From: a virus
Reading direction: 5' to 3' (one strand)
Virus record (IMG/VR): IMGVR_UViG_3300048872_000176
Span: 1-56,418 of that record
Length of the DNA: 56,418 nt
Shown here: one piece after another, positions 14,013-22,506 of the stretch
Numbering within the stretch: position 1 is the first letter of the stretch
Layout of the letters: each line of letters opens with the position of its first letter
The notes under the pieces: model-generated
Told to the model about the DNA's origin: nothing
Databases searched by the model: none
What the model saw: only the letters and a program-made list of their open reading frames with translations
Translations under genes and position numbers: made by a program

Positions 14013-14615
14013 ATGCAAGTTATTGCTCAAGCTCCCGCAGCGGCTAATATCACTGCTCTTAACGCTGGTGTGGCTACCGCTGCATTTACCGTTATCGCTG
14101 GTGAACCCGGCGCAGGTACACAGTGTAACCTAAACGTTCCTGGTTCAAATCGTCTGAACGGCCAGCCTTTCGTAGTTCGTGCCAGCGGGTTTCTTACTCT
14201 ACCTGCCGGAACATACACGTCCGCGGCGACCCCGCTTCAGTTCGTGTTGTTCGGTTCAAACACCGCATCTTTCTCTGTTTCGGTCGGTTCTGCTCTATTC
14301 TCTTCGACCGCATTGGCGATCTTTTCGGTCTCTTCTGCTACAGCGAAGACTTTCCCATGGGAAATTCAGGCAGAAATGGTGGGAGATAGTACTTCCGCTA
14401 TTATTACGGGCCAAGGTCGTGCAGTGTCTAGCAATCCGAACGGTGTTCAATTGGCAACTGCTCCGGTCGCGATTGGTACGAGTCCAGCAAGCGTCAACTT
14501 CGCTTCCGAGCCTCCTTTGCAGTTCTCGATTGGTATTACTACAGCGGCTGCAAACCTGTTGAGCATCGCAGGTGCGGTTACTGTTGGTCTCAGTTCTTTC
14601 CAACTCGAAGCGTAA
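14013..14615 (+). CDS. jelly-roll-like virion protein (paralogue 3 of 3)
   Basis: A 200-aa protein with AAGGAAAATA before the ATG. It aligns with the preceding protein over GTQCNLNVPGSNRLNGQPFVVRASG, FPWEIQAEMVGDSTSAIITGQ and LQFSIGITT...VGLSSFQLEA, and lacks that protein's N-terminal extension. Composition is rich in Ser, Ala and Thr. It is probably a trimeric or multimeric virion surface protein. Evidence is pattern-based only. Confidence 0.75.
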   Translation: MQVIAQAPAAANITALNAGVATAAFTVIAGEPGAGTQCNLNVPGSNRLNGQPFVVRASGFLTLPAGTYTSAATPLQFVLFGSNTASFSVSVGSALFSSTALAIFSVSSATAKTFPWEIQAEMVGDSTSAIITGQGRAVSSNPNGVQLATAPVAIGTSPASVNFASEPPLQFSIGITTAAANLLSIAGAVTVGLSSFQLEA

Positions 14616-14647
14616 GAAGTTCCATAAAACAAAAACAACTAACAAGG

Positions 14648-15370
14648 ATGGGGAGTTCGAAAGGACTCCCTGTTCACTTTCCACACATGCTTAAAATTCT
14701 TATTGCGATAAAATGCTGTCATACAAGACAGGAATTTGCAGAAGCATCTCGTCAGACGTGGGTTAGAAACATCCACGGCATGAATTACAGAATTTTTTAT
14801 GGACATGGACAGCACGAACTTAAACCCGACGAAGTTCAGTTAGATGTGCCCGATGGGTATGACGATCTCGCTAGTAAAATATACGAAATTTTTTCTTGGG
14901 CTCTGAAACATGAATATGATTATGTGCTTCAGGTAGATGATGACACGTACGTACGCCCTGAAAAACTTCTACAGAGTAATTTCCAGCAATACGATTTTGT
15001 CGCAGGTTCATCATTCGGTGTGGATGAATGCAACCGTCTTTTTCAGTACGTAGCGGGTCAAAGTTCCACAGGTCCCGGTTTTTGGCTGTCCAAAAAAGCC
15101 ATGAACGTTGTTGTCAATTCTTTACCTCCTAGCCATGGTCAGGCTGATGAACCGTGGATAGGGAAAGTTCTGAACCACCATGGAATCAGAGTTTACAGAA
15201 CAACTTCTATGGGGTGTTACGGAAATCTTCCCCACAGTGGAATAAAAGAACTTTGTCTTAACTGTTGGCTTCCGGAAACAGAGGATATTATCGCGGAATG
15301 GGAATACAACCCCGAACAAATGATTGCTGTTCATAAGCAATGGGAAACAGGAACTCGTACTCTTCCTTAA
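14648..15370 (+). CDS. galactosyltransferase-like (GT31-type) glycosyltransferase
   Basis: The frame gives 240 aa from ATG 14648; the domain itself begins at the internal ATG 14687 (LKILIAIKCCHTRQEFAEASRQTW), and neither start has a good ribosome site. CCHTRQEFAEASRQTWVRN and YVLQVDDDTYVRPEKLL (metal-binding DDD) match the beta-1,3-galactosyltransferase/Fringe family, as do GPGFWLSKKAM and DEPWIGKVLNHHGI. This is mostly a eukaryotic-type family, also found in large phages and viruses. A small GGGAGT/ACTCCC hairpin covers the first codons. Confidence 0.75.
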   Translation: MGSSKGLPVHFPHMLKILIAIKCCHTRQEFAEASRQTWVRNIHGMNYRIFYGHGQHELKPDEVQLDVPDGYDDLASKIYEIFSWALKHEYDYVLQVDDDTYVRPEKLLQSNFQQYDFVAGSSFGVDECNRLFQYVAGQSSTGPGFWLSKKAMNVVVNSLPPSHGQADEPWIGKVLNHHGIRVYRTTSMGCYGNLPHSGIKELCLNCWLPETEDIIAEWEYNPEQMIAVHKQWETGTRTLP

Positions 15371-15379
15371 GGATTAACC

Positions 15380-15544
15380 GTGGCTAAAAGCACGAAGGTG
15401 TCGGTCAAAGTTAAAGGATCGGCTGCGGGTGTTAAAAAAGCATTAGGTCATCTGTTGGATGCCCCTGTGGAAAAAGTAACGCCTTTAAGAGAAGCGGATT
15501 TTCGCACTCAACAAAAGAAAAAAGGTACTCAAGATGCCGACTGA
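15380..15544 (+). CDS. small basic protein, 54 aa
   Basis: The GTG at 15380 follows AAGGA by 7 nt. The product, MAKSTKVSVKVKGSAAGVKK... ending KKKGTQDAD, is Lys-rich and soluble. It overlaps the next gene by 11 nt and lies just upstream of the terminase. Small basic proteins here can be DNA-packaging accessories, but no family supports that. Confidence 0.6.
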   Translation: MAKSTKVSVKVKGSAAGVKKALGHLLDAPVEKVTPLREADFRTQQKKKGTQDAD

Positions 15545-16139
15545 TGATCCCGTTTCCAAAGCCTTAGCTGGTGCTAAGAATGCGCTTGCGAGCGCAAGAA
15601 ATTTTACGAAGTCCGCGGGCGATACTGACCCGAGTCGGTTCGCTGCAAAACCTGCGGCTCCTAAGCCCGCAGCGAAACCCGCATCAGGTGGTATGGCTAG
15701 AGAAGCCTCTGATGTTGGTAGCGGTCTGAGATGGCGGGCCGAACAGGTCAAAAATATCGGAGAGATGAAAAAAGGCGGAACGATTCCTAAGACAGGAAGT
15801 TACAAAATGCACAAAGGCGAGGAAGTCGTGACCGCGGATAAATCAAATCTTCAAGATGTGATAGAACGGGCGAAAGACTCACTCGGCGGGCCGATGCGTC
15901 CAGCGCACGGAATGCGTAGCACGAGAATCGATCATCATTCAAATGGTAGCCACACCGTAACGCACGTTCCGCACATGAATACGATGGACTCAAAATCGAA
16001 CGAAGACATTAGTTACGCCGTGAAGAATCACGCTGAACTAGCCAGCAAAATTAAAGAATACCTCGGTGACAAAGAAGAGATGGCCGAAGGTGATAAAAAG
16101 AAGGACTCTAAATCCGAGGAGTCCGCAGAGAAGGTTTAA
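15534..16139 (+). CDS. hypothetical protein upstream of terminase, 201 aa
   Basis: A Lys/Ala/Pro-rich N-terminal half is followed by MKKGGTIPKTGSYKMHKGEEVV, a short motif frequent in phage virion proteins. The C-terminus is highly charged (EEMAEGDKKKDSKSEESAEK). The His-rich stretch HHSNGSHTVTHVPHMN is notable. The position next to the large terminase would suit a small-terminase or capsid accessory, but the sequence does not show it. Confidence 0.65.
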   Translation: MPTDDPVSKALAGAKNALASARNFTKSAGDTDPSRFAAKPAAPKPAAKPASGGMAREASDVGSGLRWRAEQVKNIGEMKKGGTIPKTGSYKMHKGEEVVTADKSNLQDVIERAKDSLGGPMRPAHGMRSTRIDHHSNGSHTVTHVPHMNTMDSKSNEDISYAVKNHAELASKIKEYLGDKEEMAEGDKKKDSKSEESAEKV

Positions 16140-16141
16140 GC

Positions 16142-17986
16142 ATGGCTCCTTTCGATTTCGAGAAACTCTACAACGATGCTCGCATTGCGGTGGAACGCTC
16201 GGGGTCGGAAGAGGGCTGGAAGAAATACGACTATACTGATCCTAAAGTATGGGAAAAGGATTTCCGCAACGGGCAGACCGATCTTTACTGGTTGTCCACG
16301 GAACTTCTGAATCTCGCTTTAGTTGAAAGTACGCACCGCCCTATTACAGATGATTTTTTCATCAAGAAGAACCCGTATAAAGAAGCTAAGTCTTATAAAG
16401 AGTGTATCGGTAAACAAAGCACGGTGAAGAACCGCCTCTTGCTTTACCCTCGCGGCACATTCAAATCCAGCATAGACATGGCTGATGTAATCCAGTGGAT
16501 TGTGTGTTTCCCGAACATCCGCGTGATTTACATGACCGCGGAAGAAACTCTCGCTACGGATTTCGTACGTCAAACAAAGTCGTATTTTCAGATTCCTGAA
16601 TCTACAACGATGACGAAGTTTCAGATGTTATATTTCTCGCACTGTATTCCTGCTAAGAAAAAAGAAGCTGAGAATCAGTTTTTAAGTCCCGCTCGTACTG
16701 AGCAACAAGCCCAGCCAACTCTGTTGTCTCTTTCTCTTGGTATGAGCACGGCGGGTAAACACTCAGACGTTGCTAAGTTCGACGATTGCGTCTCCAACAC
16801 AAATTCAGGCCCCCGTGCTAATGCGGAGCAGCGTAAAAAAGTTACGGATGAAATTAAGCTGGCTCGTCCTCTGGTTGATCTTTATGGGTTTCGGGATTTT
16901 ATTGGGACCCCTTATGACCCTGCGGACGCTTATGCGTCGATTCAAGAATCAATGGCTGGACCAGACCTTAAAGTTTTAACCGCTCCTGCATGGACTGTAA
17001 AACCAGGGGCTCGGAAAAAATCAATCGAGCAGTTGAATGAAGATGACGTTGAACTTCTATTTCCTATAGATGGGCAAGGTGTTGAGCGTCTCACATTCAA
17101 AGCCTTGATGTCGGAATACCGCAGTGACAGTTTTATTTTTTCATGTCAGTACATGATTAATCCGGCCTTGACCAGAATGGTTAAGTTTACGGAGTATATG
17201 CTTCGGAAGTTGATTGTCGCGCCGGAAGATTTTCCCCAACCCGGAAGTTTTTTTACAGCGCAAGCATGGGATTTTGCGGTTACAGACGGCAGCAGTAGTG
17301 ATCGTTCTTTTGGAGCTAACGGTCAGTTTGTGACTCAAGGCCCGCTCGCCGGGCGCTTGTATGTGACCGATGTGGTCCGCGGACGTTTTGGGAAGTCTGA
17401 ACTTCCTTTTCAAGTCGCGAACTTAGCGAACCGTTGGAAGCCGCTGGAGAAGTTAGGAATTGAAAAATCACCAGGTGCGGATTTTTTAGAGAATGATATT
17501 ACCCGAGCGATGATTAAAGTTGGTTACAGTGATTGTCCGCCGATTGAATGGATTCCTGTTGATAACCAAAAAGGTGCGAAGAACGCCCGTGCTGAGGGTC
17601 TCGAAACTCTTTATCTCGAAGGCCGGATTCTCTTTTCATCCGCAATTCCAGAAGATGTGATGGATGAAGTTATAAAAGAACATTTGAAATTCAAAGCAGG
17701 TTCAAACCGTAAAGATGATTCTTTGGATGGTCTCGCACATCTCACACGCTATATTCCAAAAAATATTGTGATTCCACAAACTGAACAGGAAAAACAAACC
17801 GCTGCTTGGGATTTGTTAAAACAAAAACAACAGCACGAACGAATGTTTCCTCCGAACGAAGATAAGCAAACACCGACTTGGAAGCGCGATGGTTACGACC
17901 GTCAAGAACCAATCGCTGCTCCTCTCACACATTGGGAAGGGATGCCGATTTTAAGGCACTCCGAAGAACCTTACTACGGAACATAA
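16142..17986 (+). CDS. terL: terminase large subunit
   Basis: A 614-aa DNA-packaging motor. LYPRGTFKSS (about 101-110) is the adenine/Walker A-type loop with R and K, and VAKFDDCVS (210-218) is Walker B. The nuclease domain starts at AWDFAVTDGSSSD (about 375-387, first acidic residue D377), continues to the acidic cluster in VDNQKGAKNARAE, and ends near KDDSLDGLAHL. It pumps DNA into the procapsid through the portal (19597-21720). Length and motif order are normal for the family. Confidence 0.9.
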   Translation: MAPFDFEKLYNDARIAVERSGSEEGWKKYDYTDPKVWEKDFRNGQTDLYWLSTELLNLALVESTHRPITDDFFIKKNPYKEAKSYKECIGKQSTVKNRLLLYPRGTFKSSIDMADVIQWIVCFPNIRVIYMTAEETLATDFVRQTKSYFQIPESTTMTKFQMLYFSHCIPAKKKEAENQFLSPARTEQQAQPTLLSLSLGMSTAGKHSDVAKFDDCVSNTNSGPRANAEQRKKVTDEIKLARPLVDLYGFRDFIGTPYDPADAYASIQESMAGPDLKVLTAPAWTVKPGARKKSIEQLNEDDVELLFPIDGQGVERLTFKALMSEYRSDSFIFSCQYMINPALTRMVKFTEYMLRKLIVAPEDFPQPGSFFTAQAWDFAVTDGSSSDRSFGANGQFVTQGPLAGRLYVTDVVRGRFGKSELPFQVANLANRWKPLEKLGIEKSPGADFLENDITRAMIKVGYSDCPPIEWIPVDNQKGAKNARAEGLETLYLEGRILFSSAIPEDVMDEVIKEHLKFKAGSNRKDDSLDGLAHLTRYIPKNIVIPQTEQEKQTAAWDLLKQKQQHERMFPPNEDKQTPTWKRDGYDRQEPIAAPLTHWEGMPILRHSEEPYYGT

Positions 17987-17993
17987 GGATATC

Positions 17994-18161
17994 ATGCCTA
18001 CTTATACACAGCTTGCGGTCGATACATTTCACAGAGCAAACGAAAATCCAATCACTCCTGCTAACTGGACTACGCCGGGAATAGCTCTAGCTGCTTATGA
18101 AGACCTTTCAACAGATGCGTCTTTCTCTCACTTTGCCGCAGGCAGTATTTCGGTTTTTTAA
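17994..18161 (+). pseudogene. truncated copy of the lectin-like gene
   Basis: A 55-aa frame, MPTYTQLAVDTFHRANENPI..., closely matches the first ~30 residues of the next gene's product (MPTYTQLAQDTFIHANQNPI) and then diverges and stops at a T-run. A good AAGGAT site precedes it. I read it as the remnant of a tandem duplication; the full-length copy at 18183 has a poorer ribosome site. The fragment could still be translated. Confidence 0.6.
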
Positions 18162-18182
18162 TTTTTTGAAACTTAGAAATCA

Positions 18183-18998
18183 ATGCCGACGTATACGCAG
18201 CTCGCCCAGGATACCTTCATTCATGCGAACCAGAATCCTATCGATGCTGCGCACTGGACAACGTTTACACCTGGTTTTGCTGATTTGCAAATTCTCAGCA
18301 ATAAATGTCTTGCGGCAGCTACAGGACTTGCGGGGGCTGCCTACACCGGGATTTCTTGGCCAGCCAATCAATACGCAGAGATCACAATAGCAGTTTTATC
18401 GGGGGCGGCGTGCGAAGCTGATATCATTCTTCGATCAAGCGCCGATGGCAATAACTGCTATGATTTTGGAATAGTGGATAACGGAGATGGCACCGCTTTT
18501 GTTTTCTTTGAATCTATCGTTGGCGGGTTCGTTGTTGGCCTTTTTCAGAACGCGGCGGTTCCTTTTTCCGCAGGAGACATTTTCAGGGCCTCCGCGCTCG
18601 GTACAACCATATCATTCTTTCAAAACGGTATTTTACTAGGTTCCGCCATAGATTCAGCGGTTGCATCTGGTAATGCAGGCGTAAGCTTCTTCACTACTAC
18701 TTTAGTAACAGAAGCTCAACTATCTAACTTTGCAGGCGGCAGTGTTTCTTCAGGGACTCTTGACACTATTGGTAACGGTATCGCACGTCCCGCTATGATT
18801 TATGGCCGCGCCCCGAACGGTGTGATGTCCGCCGTAACAACGGATGGAAGCGGCAACATAGACCTGTCCGGACAAACCCCTTCTCTCGTGGATACTCTCG
18901 GAAATAGTATCTGCACTCCCGTCATGATTTATGGCCGCGCTCCAGATGGAACTCTCCAAGCTGTCACCACGGATGGTGACGGTCAACTAAATCAGTAA
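18183..18998 (+). CDS. concanavalin-like lectin fold protein with GRAPNG repeats
   Basis: A 271-aa product. Residues 1-185 have the pattern of phage lectin/laminin-G-like sandwiches: DTFIHANQNPIDAAHWTT, YTGISWPANQYAEITI, FFQNGILLGSAIDSAVASGNAGV and LSNFAGGS. The C-terminal part has two repeats of P-x-M-I-Y-G-R-A-P-(N/D)-G-x-x-x-A-V-T-T-D-G; a third is at the start of the next protein. A paralogue is at 37880-38488. Probable role is a glycan-binding virion protein. Confidence 0.7.
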   Translation: MPTYTQLAQDTFIHANQNPIDAAHWTTFTPGFADLQILSNKCLAAATGLAGAAYTGISWPANQYAEITIAVLSGAACEADIILRSSADGNNCYDFGIVDNGDGTAFVFFESIVGGFVVGLFQNAAVPFSAGDIFRASALGTTISFFQNGILLGSAIDSAVASGNAGVSFFTTTLVTEAQLSNFAGGSVSSGTLDTIGNGIARPAMIYGRAPNGVMSAVTTDGSGNIDLSGQTPSLVDTLGNSICTPVMIYGRAPDGTLQAVTTDGDGQLNQ

Positions 18999-19120
18999 TC
19001 AAGGAAAATATGACTGACCTTATCAATAATGGTGTGCCTACACCTATCCAACTTTTTGGCCGCGCCCCGAACGGACAGCTACAAGCTGTGACTACGGATG
19101 GAAGCGGAAACATCAGCATC
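18800..19120 (+). repeat. three GRAPNG-coding DNA repeats
   Basis: About 60-bp units beginning GGCCGCGCCCCGAACGG occur near 18805 and 19058, with a diverged copy near 18934. They join the end of one gene to the start of the next, so recombination between them could delete or fuse the two genes. Confidence 0.6.
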
Positions 19121-19591
19121 GTTGGCTCACAAAGTGGAACCGTAAGTTCCGGCACGGCGGGCCAGTTAGGGTATTACGCTACTACGTCTAGTACGATTAG
19201 CGGAAATGCCAGTGCCTCAGTTTCTGCTGGTGTAATCACTGCATCAGGTTTTACAACTACTGGGGCCGTTTCTGGAGCAACATACGCAACGGCTACGAAC
19301 GGATCGTCCCCGGCTTCGCCCGCAGTGTGTGGTTCTGCGGCGGCGGGCATTGTTCAAATTGCCGCGGTGGTCGGTGCAACTACTCTTGTTGTGAACACGT
19401 CCGCAGCAACAACCAACAGCCGTATTTTTTTGACGTACAGCACGGTCGGGATCACAGCGCCTGCGAACATCGCTACGACTCTTACGCAAGCATATGTTAG
19501 TGCAATTTCCAACGGCGTGAGTTTTACCATCTCAATCGGGGTGGGTCCCGTTACAAACCCAATCAACGTTTTCTATCACATTGTGAACTAA
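19010..19591 (+). CDS. virion protein with N-terminal GRAPNG repeat
   Basis: A 193-aa protein with AAGGAAAAT before the ATG. The N-terminal IQLFGRAPNGQLQAVTTDG repeats the C-terminal motif of the previous protein, which suggests a shared ancestor or interaction module. The middle (TISGNASASVSAGVITASGF) resembles phage fibre connector sequences, and the C-terminus is beta-rich (VSFTISIGVGPVTNPINVFYH). Appendage protein is inferred. Confidence 0.65.
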   Translation: MTDLINNGVPTPIQLFGRAPNGQLQAVTTDGSGNISIVGSQSGTVSSGTAGQLGYYATTSSTISGNASASVSAGVITASGFTTTGAVSGATYATATNGSSPASPAVCGSAAAGIVQIAAVVGATTLVVNTSAATTNSRIFLTYSTVGITAPANIATTLTQAYVSAISNGVSFTISIGVGPVTNPINVFYHIVN

Positions 19592-19596
19592 ATTAA

Positions 19597-21720
19597 ATGC
19601 GCATAACTCCCGATCAGGCCAACCCGCAGGGACAAATTGATATCAAGGATTTCCACAGTCCTGCGGAAGTAGAAAATTCAGGTGCTTTACAATTGTGTGT
19701 ACAGGACGCTGCGAACACGGAAGCCTGGTTGCAAACAAACTATTGGTCTCTACGGTGGCGGGAAGCTGACGGTCTTTATCAAAGTCCTCCTGGTATTCTC
19801 ATGTGGGAGGGTACTACGGTTCCACGGGCGAACGTAAATCGTTTTGTTGTGGCCGAAACAGTAAATGCAATTCATCCTCAAATCATGAATGGGTTGTTTT
19901 ATGAAAACCCACCGTTCGTTCTGCGTCCGCGCCCGAATCTCCAACAGAACACCAGCCGGGCGATTTCCTCAACTATCGCGATAGAACTTGACCAAATGAA
20001 CTTTCGACAGGAAGTTGATTGGGGTTTGTTCTCTGCGCTGAACTTCGGCACATCTATTTGGAAGTGGGGGTTCAAAAGCAGCATTAAGAAAACCATTAAG
20101 TACGAACCGCTCGCAAACGCCGTCACGATTAATTCATCCATTCCCGATACGCCGCCCGCGGTGCTCGACACTCCCGAGTCCATGACTTATAAAAAAGTCA
20201 CAGGCACTGAAGAAGTTCATACACCGACATTCGAGTATAAAGATATCCGCTACATTCTTGTTGATCCGGGCCTCAAGGTTCCAGACATCCGTAAAGCTAA
20301 GTTCGTGATTGACCGGATGTATCTTTCTTACAAAGACTTGGAGAAACTTGCGGACGAAGAGTACGTAGAGGAAGACCCGAAGACTGGTAAGCAGACGCTG
20401 AAAAAGCGTTACATGTTGCCTAGCAAAGATGAAATCAAGGAATGGTTTGCCCCTCCGAAGGAGAACCCTGCGACGGGGCCTCAGAGCGAAGCGAACGTGG
20501 TTCAAGGCACCTCCTTCGTTCATCATGCTAAAGCGGTTTTCCAAAAGTCCACGGAAGACCCACTGGATGAACCGCTGGAAGTTCTTGAACGCTGGGATAA
20601 CGATAAAGTCATCACGGTTTTGAACCGCGTAAAGTGTATTCGTAACGAACCGAATGAATTTGGGGCCAACCCCTTCCTGTCTCTCAATTGGTGGAATATC
20701 CCAGACGCTTTCTGGGGTCTCGGCCTTGGCCGAGTTATTGGTGTTGAGCAACGGGTTCAAGCAGGAATTATCAACGCCTGTCTCGATCTCGCCAGCCTTA
20801 TCGTAAATCCAATGTTCGTAAGGTTGCGCGGCGCGAATATTCAAGAGCAACAGATTCGTCAACGTATTGGTGGAATCATTGCTGTAGACGGCCCTGATGC
20901 ACAAAAAGCCATCAGTATGATGGAACAGCCGCATATCCCTGCGGAAGTCGTCCAGCAAATCGCTCTGTCTCAATCTCGCGTGGAGATGACTTCTGGCGCG
21001 AACCAGCAATTAACCATGGGCGCTTCCACTCAAAAAGGTGGAGCGATGCGCACGGGTACAGGTGCTGCGGGTGTTATTCAAGCCACAATGAATCGTATTG
21101 GCGGGTTCGCTGAAACATTCGTCCGCCAGGTCTACGAACCCTTTATCTATATTGTTCACCAACTGAACAAAGATAAGATGCCAATCAGTTATATCAAAAA
21201 ACTGTTAGGCGAACGTGAAGGCCCGAGCTTTAAGTTCGATGCTGCGAATTACCTAAATGGTCCTGCGGAATTTGAAGTTCTTGCCGGGTCACATCTCGCC
21301 GCGAAGTCTCAAATGGCGCAGTCCCTCTTCATGATGATGCAGATGTTTGAATCTCAGCCGATGATGGACCAGTTGAACAAGATTTCGAACAAGAAAGTAA
21401 ACATCGAAGAATTGTTCCACATGATTCATGACATCTCGGGTTGGAAGAACTACTACGATATCATTCAAGACATGACGCCCGAGGAAATTCAGAATCAGCA
21501 AGCGAACTCTCCTGCGGCCCAAATACAAATGAAGGTAGCGGCCCAGCAGAATTCTCAGAAAACTCAGTTCGATCAGAAGACCGCGATCATCGATCAAGAA
21601 AATGAAGCCCGTGCCGCACGCGACGTGTTCCGTATCATCGCGGAGAAATCCGCCGAGCCTGAAGCTCTGCTTGGTGCGACGGCCCCAACCCAAGGACTTG
21701 GTAGCAATACCACAGCATAA
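19597..21720 (+). CDS. portal protein
   Basis: A 707-aa protein. Evidence is its size, its place between terminase and capsid genes, and patterns typical of podovirus portals: WKWGF after a long N-terminal wing, VDPGLKVPDIRKAKFVIDRM, SLNWWNIPDAFWGLGLGRVI, GANQQLTMGAS, and a Gln-rich helical C-terminus (AAQQNSQKTQFDQKTAIIDQ) that may form the barrel. It forms the dodecameric DNA channel. No ribosome site precedes the ATG at 19597. Confidence 0.8.
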   Translation: MRITPDQANPQGQIDIKDFHSPAEVENSGALQLCVQDAANTEAWLQTNYWSLRWREADGLYQSPPGILMWEGTTVPRANVNRFVVAETVNAIHPQIMNGLFYENPPFVLRPRPNLQQNTSRAISSTIAIELDQMNFRQEVDWGLFSALNFGTSIWKWGFKSSIKKTIKYEPLANAVTINSSIPDTPPAVLDTPESMTYKKVTGTEEVHTPTFEYKDIRYILVDPGLKVPDIRKAKFVIDRMYLSYKDLEKLADEEYVEEDPKTGKQTLKKRYMLPSKDEIKEWFAPPKENPATGPQSEANVVQGTSFVHHAKAVFQKSTEDPLDEPLEVLERWDNDKVITVLNRVKCIRNEPNEFGANPFLSLNWWNIPDAFWGLGLGRVIGVEQRVQAGIINACLDLASLIVNPMFVRLRGANIQEQQIRQRIGGIIAVDGPDAQKAISMMEQPHIPAEVVQQIALSQSRVEMTSGANQQLTMGASTQKGGAMRTGTGAAGVIQATMNRIGGFAETFVRQVYEPFIYIVHQLNKDKMPISYIKKLLGEREGPSFKFDAANYLNGPAEFEVLAGSHLAAKSQMAQSLFMMMQMFESQPMMDQLNKISNKKVNIEELFHMIHDISGWKNYYDIIQDMTPEEIQNQQANSPAAQIQMKVAAQQNSQKTQFDQKTAIIDQENEARAARDVFRIIAEKSAEPEALLGATAPTQGLGSNTTA

Positions 21721-21728
21721 GGAAAACT

Positions 21729-22097
21729 ATGAATGGCTCCGAAGTTTTAAGTCGGCCCCCGACAGACAATAATTCATCGGAGTTGACCGACTCCGAAAAA
21801 ATGGATTTAACCGCGGGAGATGGAACTCCGTACGCGAACGCGATCAAGAAGTTGATGAAAATCGAAATCAACAAAGCTCGCGACGAAGCTATGGAGTGTG
21901 ATCCTTCAGACGAGAAGAAACAGCGGTCGTTGATGACGGTAGCTCACGCGATGGAGAAGTTTTACAAGAATTTGTTGGGCGCTATTGTTTTTCAACAAAC
22001 CAGTCACATACTTGATGTCCGGCAAAAAGCCCAAGAAGCTGAATTACAAGATAGAGATAAATTCGAAGAAGTGATTCTTTTCAACCAAACGCACTAA
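21729..22097 (+). CDS. hypothetical protein, 122 aa
   Basis: AAGGA lies 6 nt before the ATG. The product is helical and charged (KKLMKIEINKARDEAMECDP, MTVAHAMEKFYKNLLGAIVF, RQKAQEAELQDRDKFEEV). No family is recognised. Its place between portal and scaffold genes suggests a head-assembly role, which is inference. Confidence 0.7.
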   Translation: MNGSEVLSRPPTDNNSSELTDSEKMDLTAGDGTPYANAIKKLMKIEINKARDEAMECDPSDEKKQRSLMTVAHAMEKFYKNLLGAIVFQQTSHILDVRQKAQEAELQDRDKFEEVILFNQTH

Positions 22098-22126
22098 ACT
22101 ACCAACCGTCCCCCAGACGAGGGTTC

Positions 22127-22459
22127 ATGAAAATCCCATATTGTAGTTTGTTGTTAGGTCCCACCGCTCTGTACGCTCTGGGGTTTACTTTGAACGCGCT
22201 TGTTATGGCGGCAAACGGAAATCAAATGCCTGTACTCGTACCAGGCGGGTGCAACCCCATTACGGACATGGCTGAAGATTCTATTAACGCCTGTATGGTT
22301 GCTTCCACACATTTGAAATTCCTCGCAGACTGGATTGTTGTGCGTCACACGGGAGTTGCCAGTATCGGAGATTTTTTTGAATGGGCCGCGAATTATTCTT
22401 TCTGGCCTTCACTCGCAGTATGGATCGGATTCATCCTCAAAGATCATAACCAAAAGTAA
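22127..22459 (+). CDS. membrane protein, DUF5317-like
   Basis: A 110-aa protein with GAGGG before the ATG. It has two membrane segments (LLLGPTALYALGFTLNALVM and the C-terminal FWPSLAVWIGFIL). The pattern L-N-A-L-V-x-x-x-N-G-x-x-M-P-V, then LKFLADWIVV and ASIGDFFEW, resembles DUF5317 membrane proteins. Role unknown. It is out of character for a head-gene cluster and may be an accessory gene. Confidence 0.6.
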   Translation: MKIPYCSLLLGPTALYALGFTLNALVMAANGNQMPVLVPGGCNPITDMAEDSINACMVASTHLKFLADWIVVRHTGVASIGDFFEWAANYSFWPSLAVWIGFILKDHNQK

Positions 22460-22479
22460 TTCACTAACTGAACAACCAC

Positions 22480-22500
22480 GCGGTAATTAGCCGCAAGGAG
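22480..22500 (+). promoter_or_regulatory. leader hairpin abutting the ribosome site, copy 1
   Basis: GCGGTAATTAGCCGC (22480-22494) folds to a GCGG/CCGC stem directly against AAGGAG (22495-22500) before the ATG at 22507. The same arrangement, with CAACC upstream, recurs at 26559-26580. Confidence 0.55.
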
Positions 22501-22506
22501 AACTGT

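Noticed and set aside
20134-21009. 291-codon leftward frame inside the portal gene
   Set aside because: No ribosome site or recognisable domain; the portal reading is well supported.
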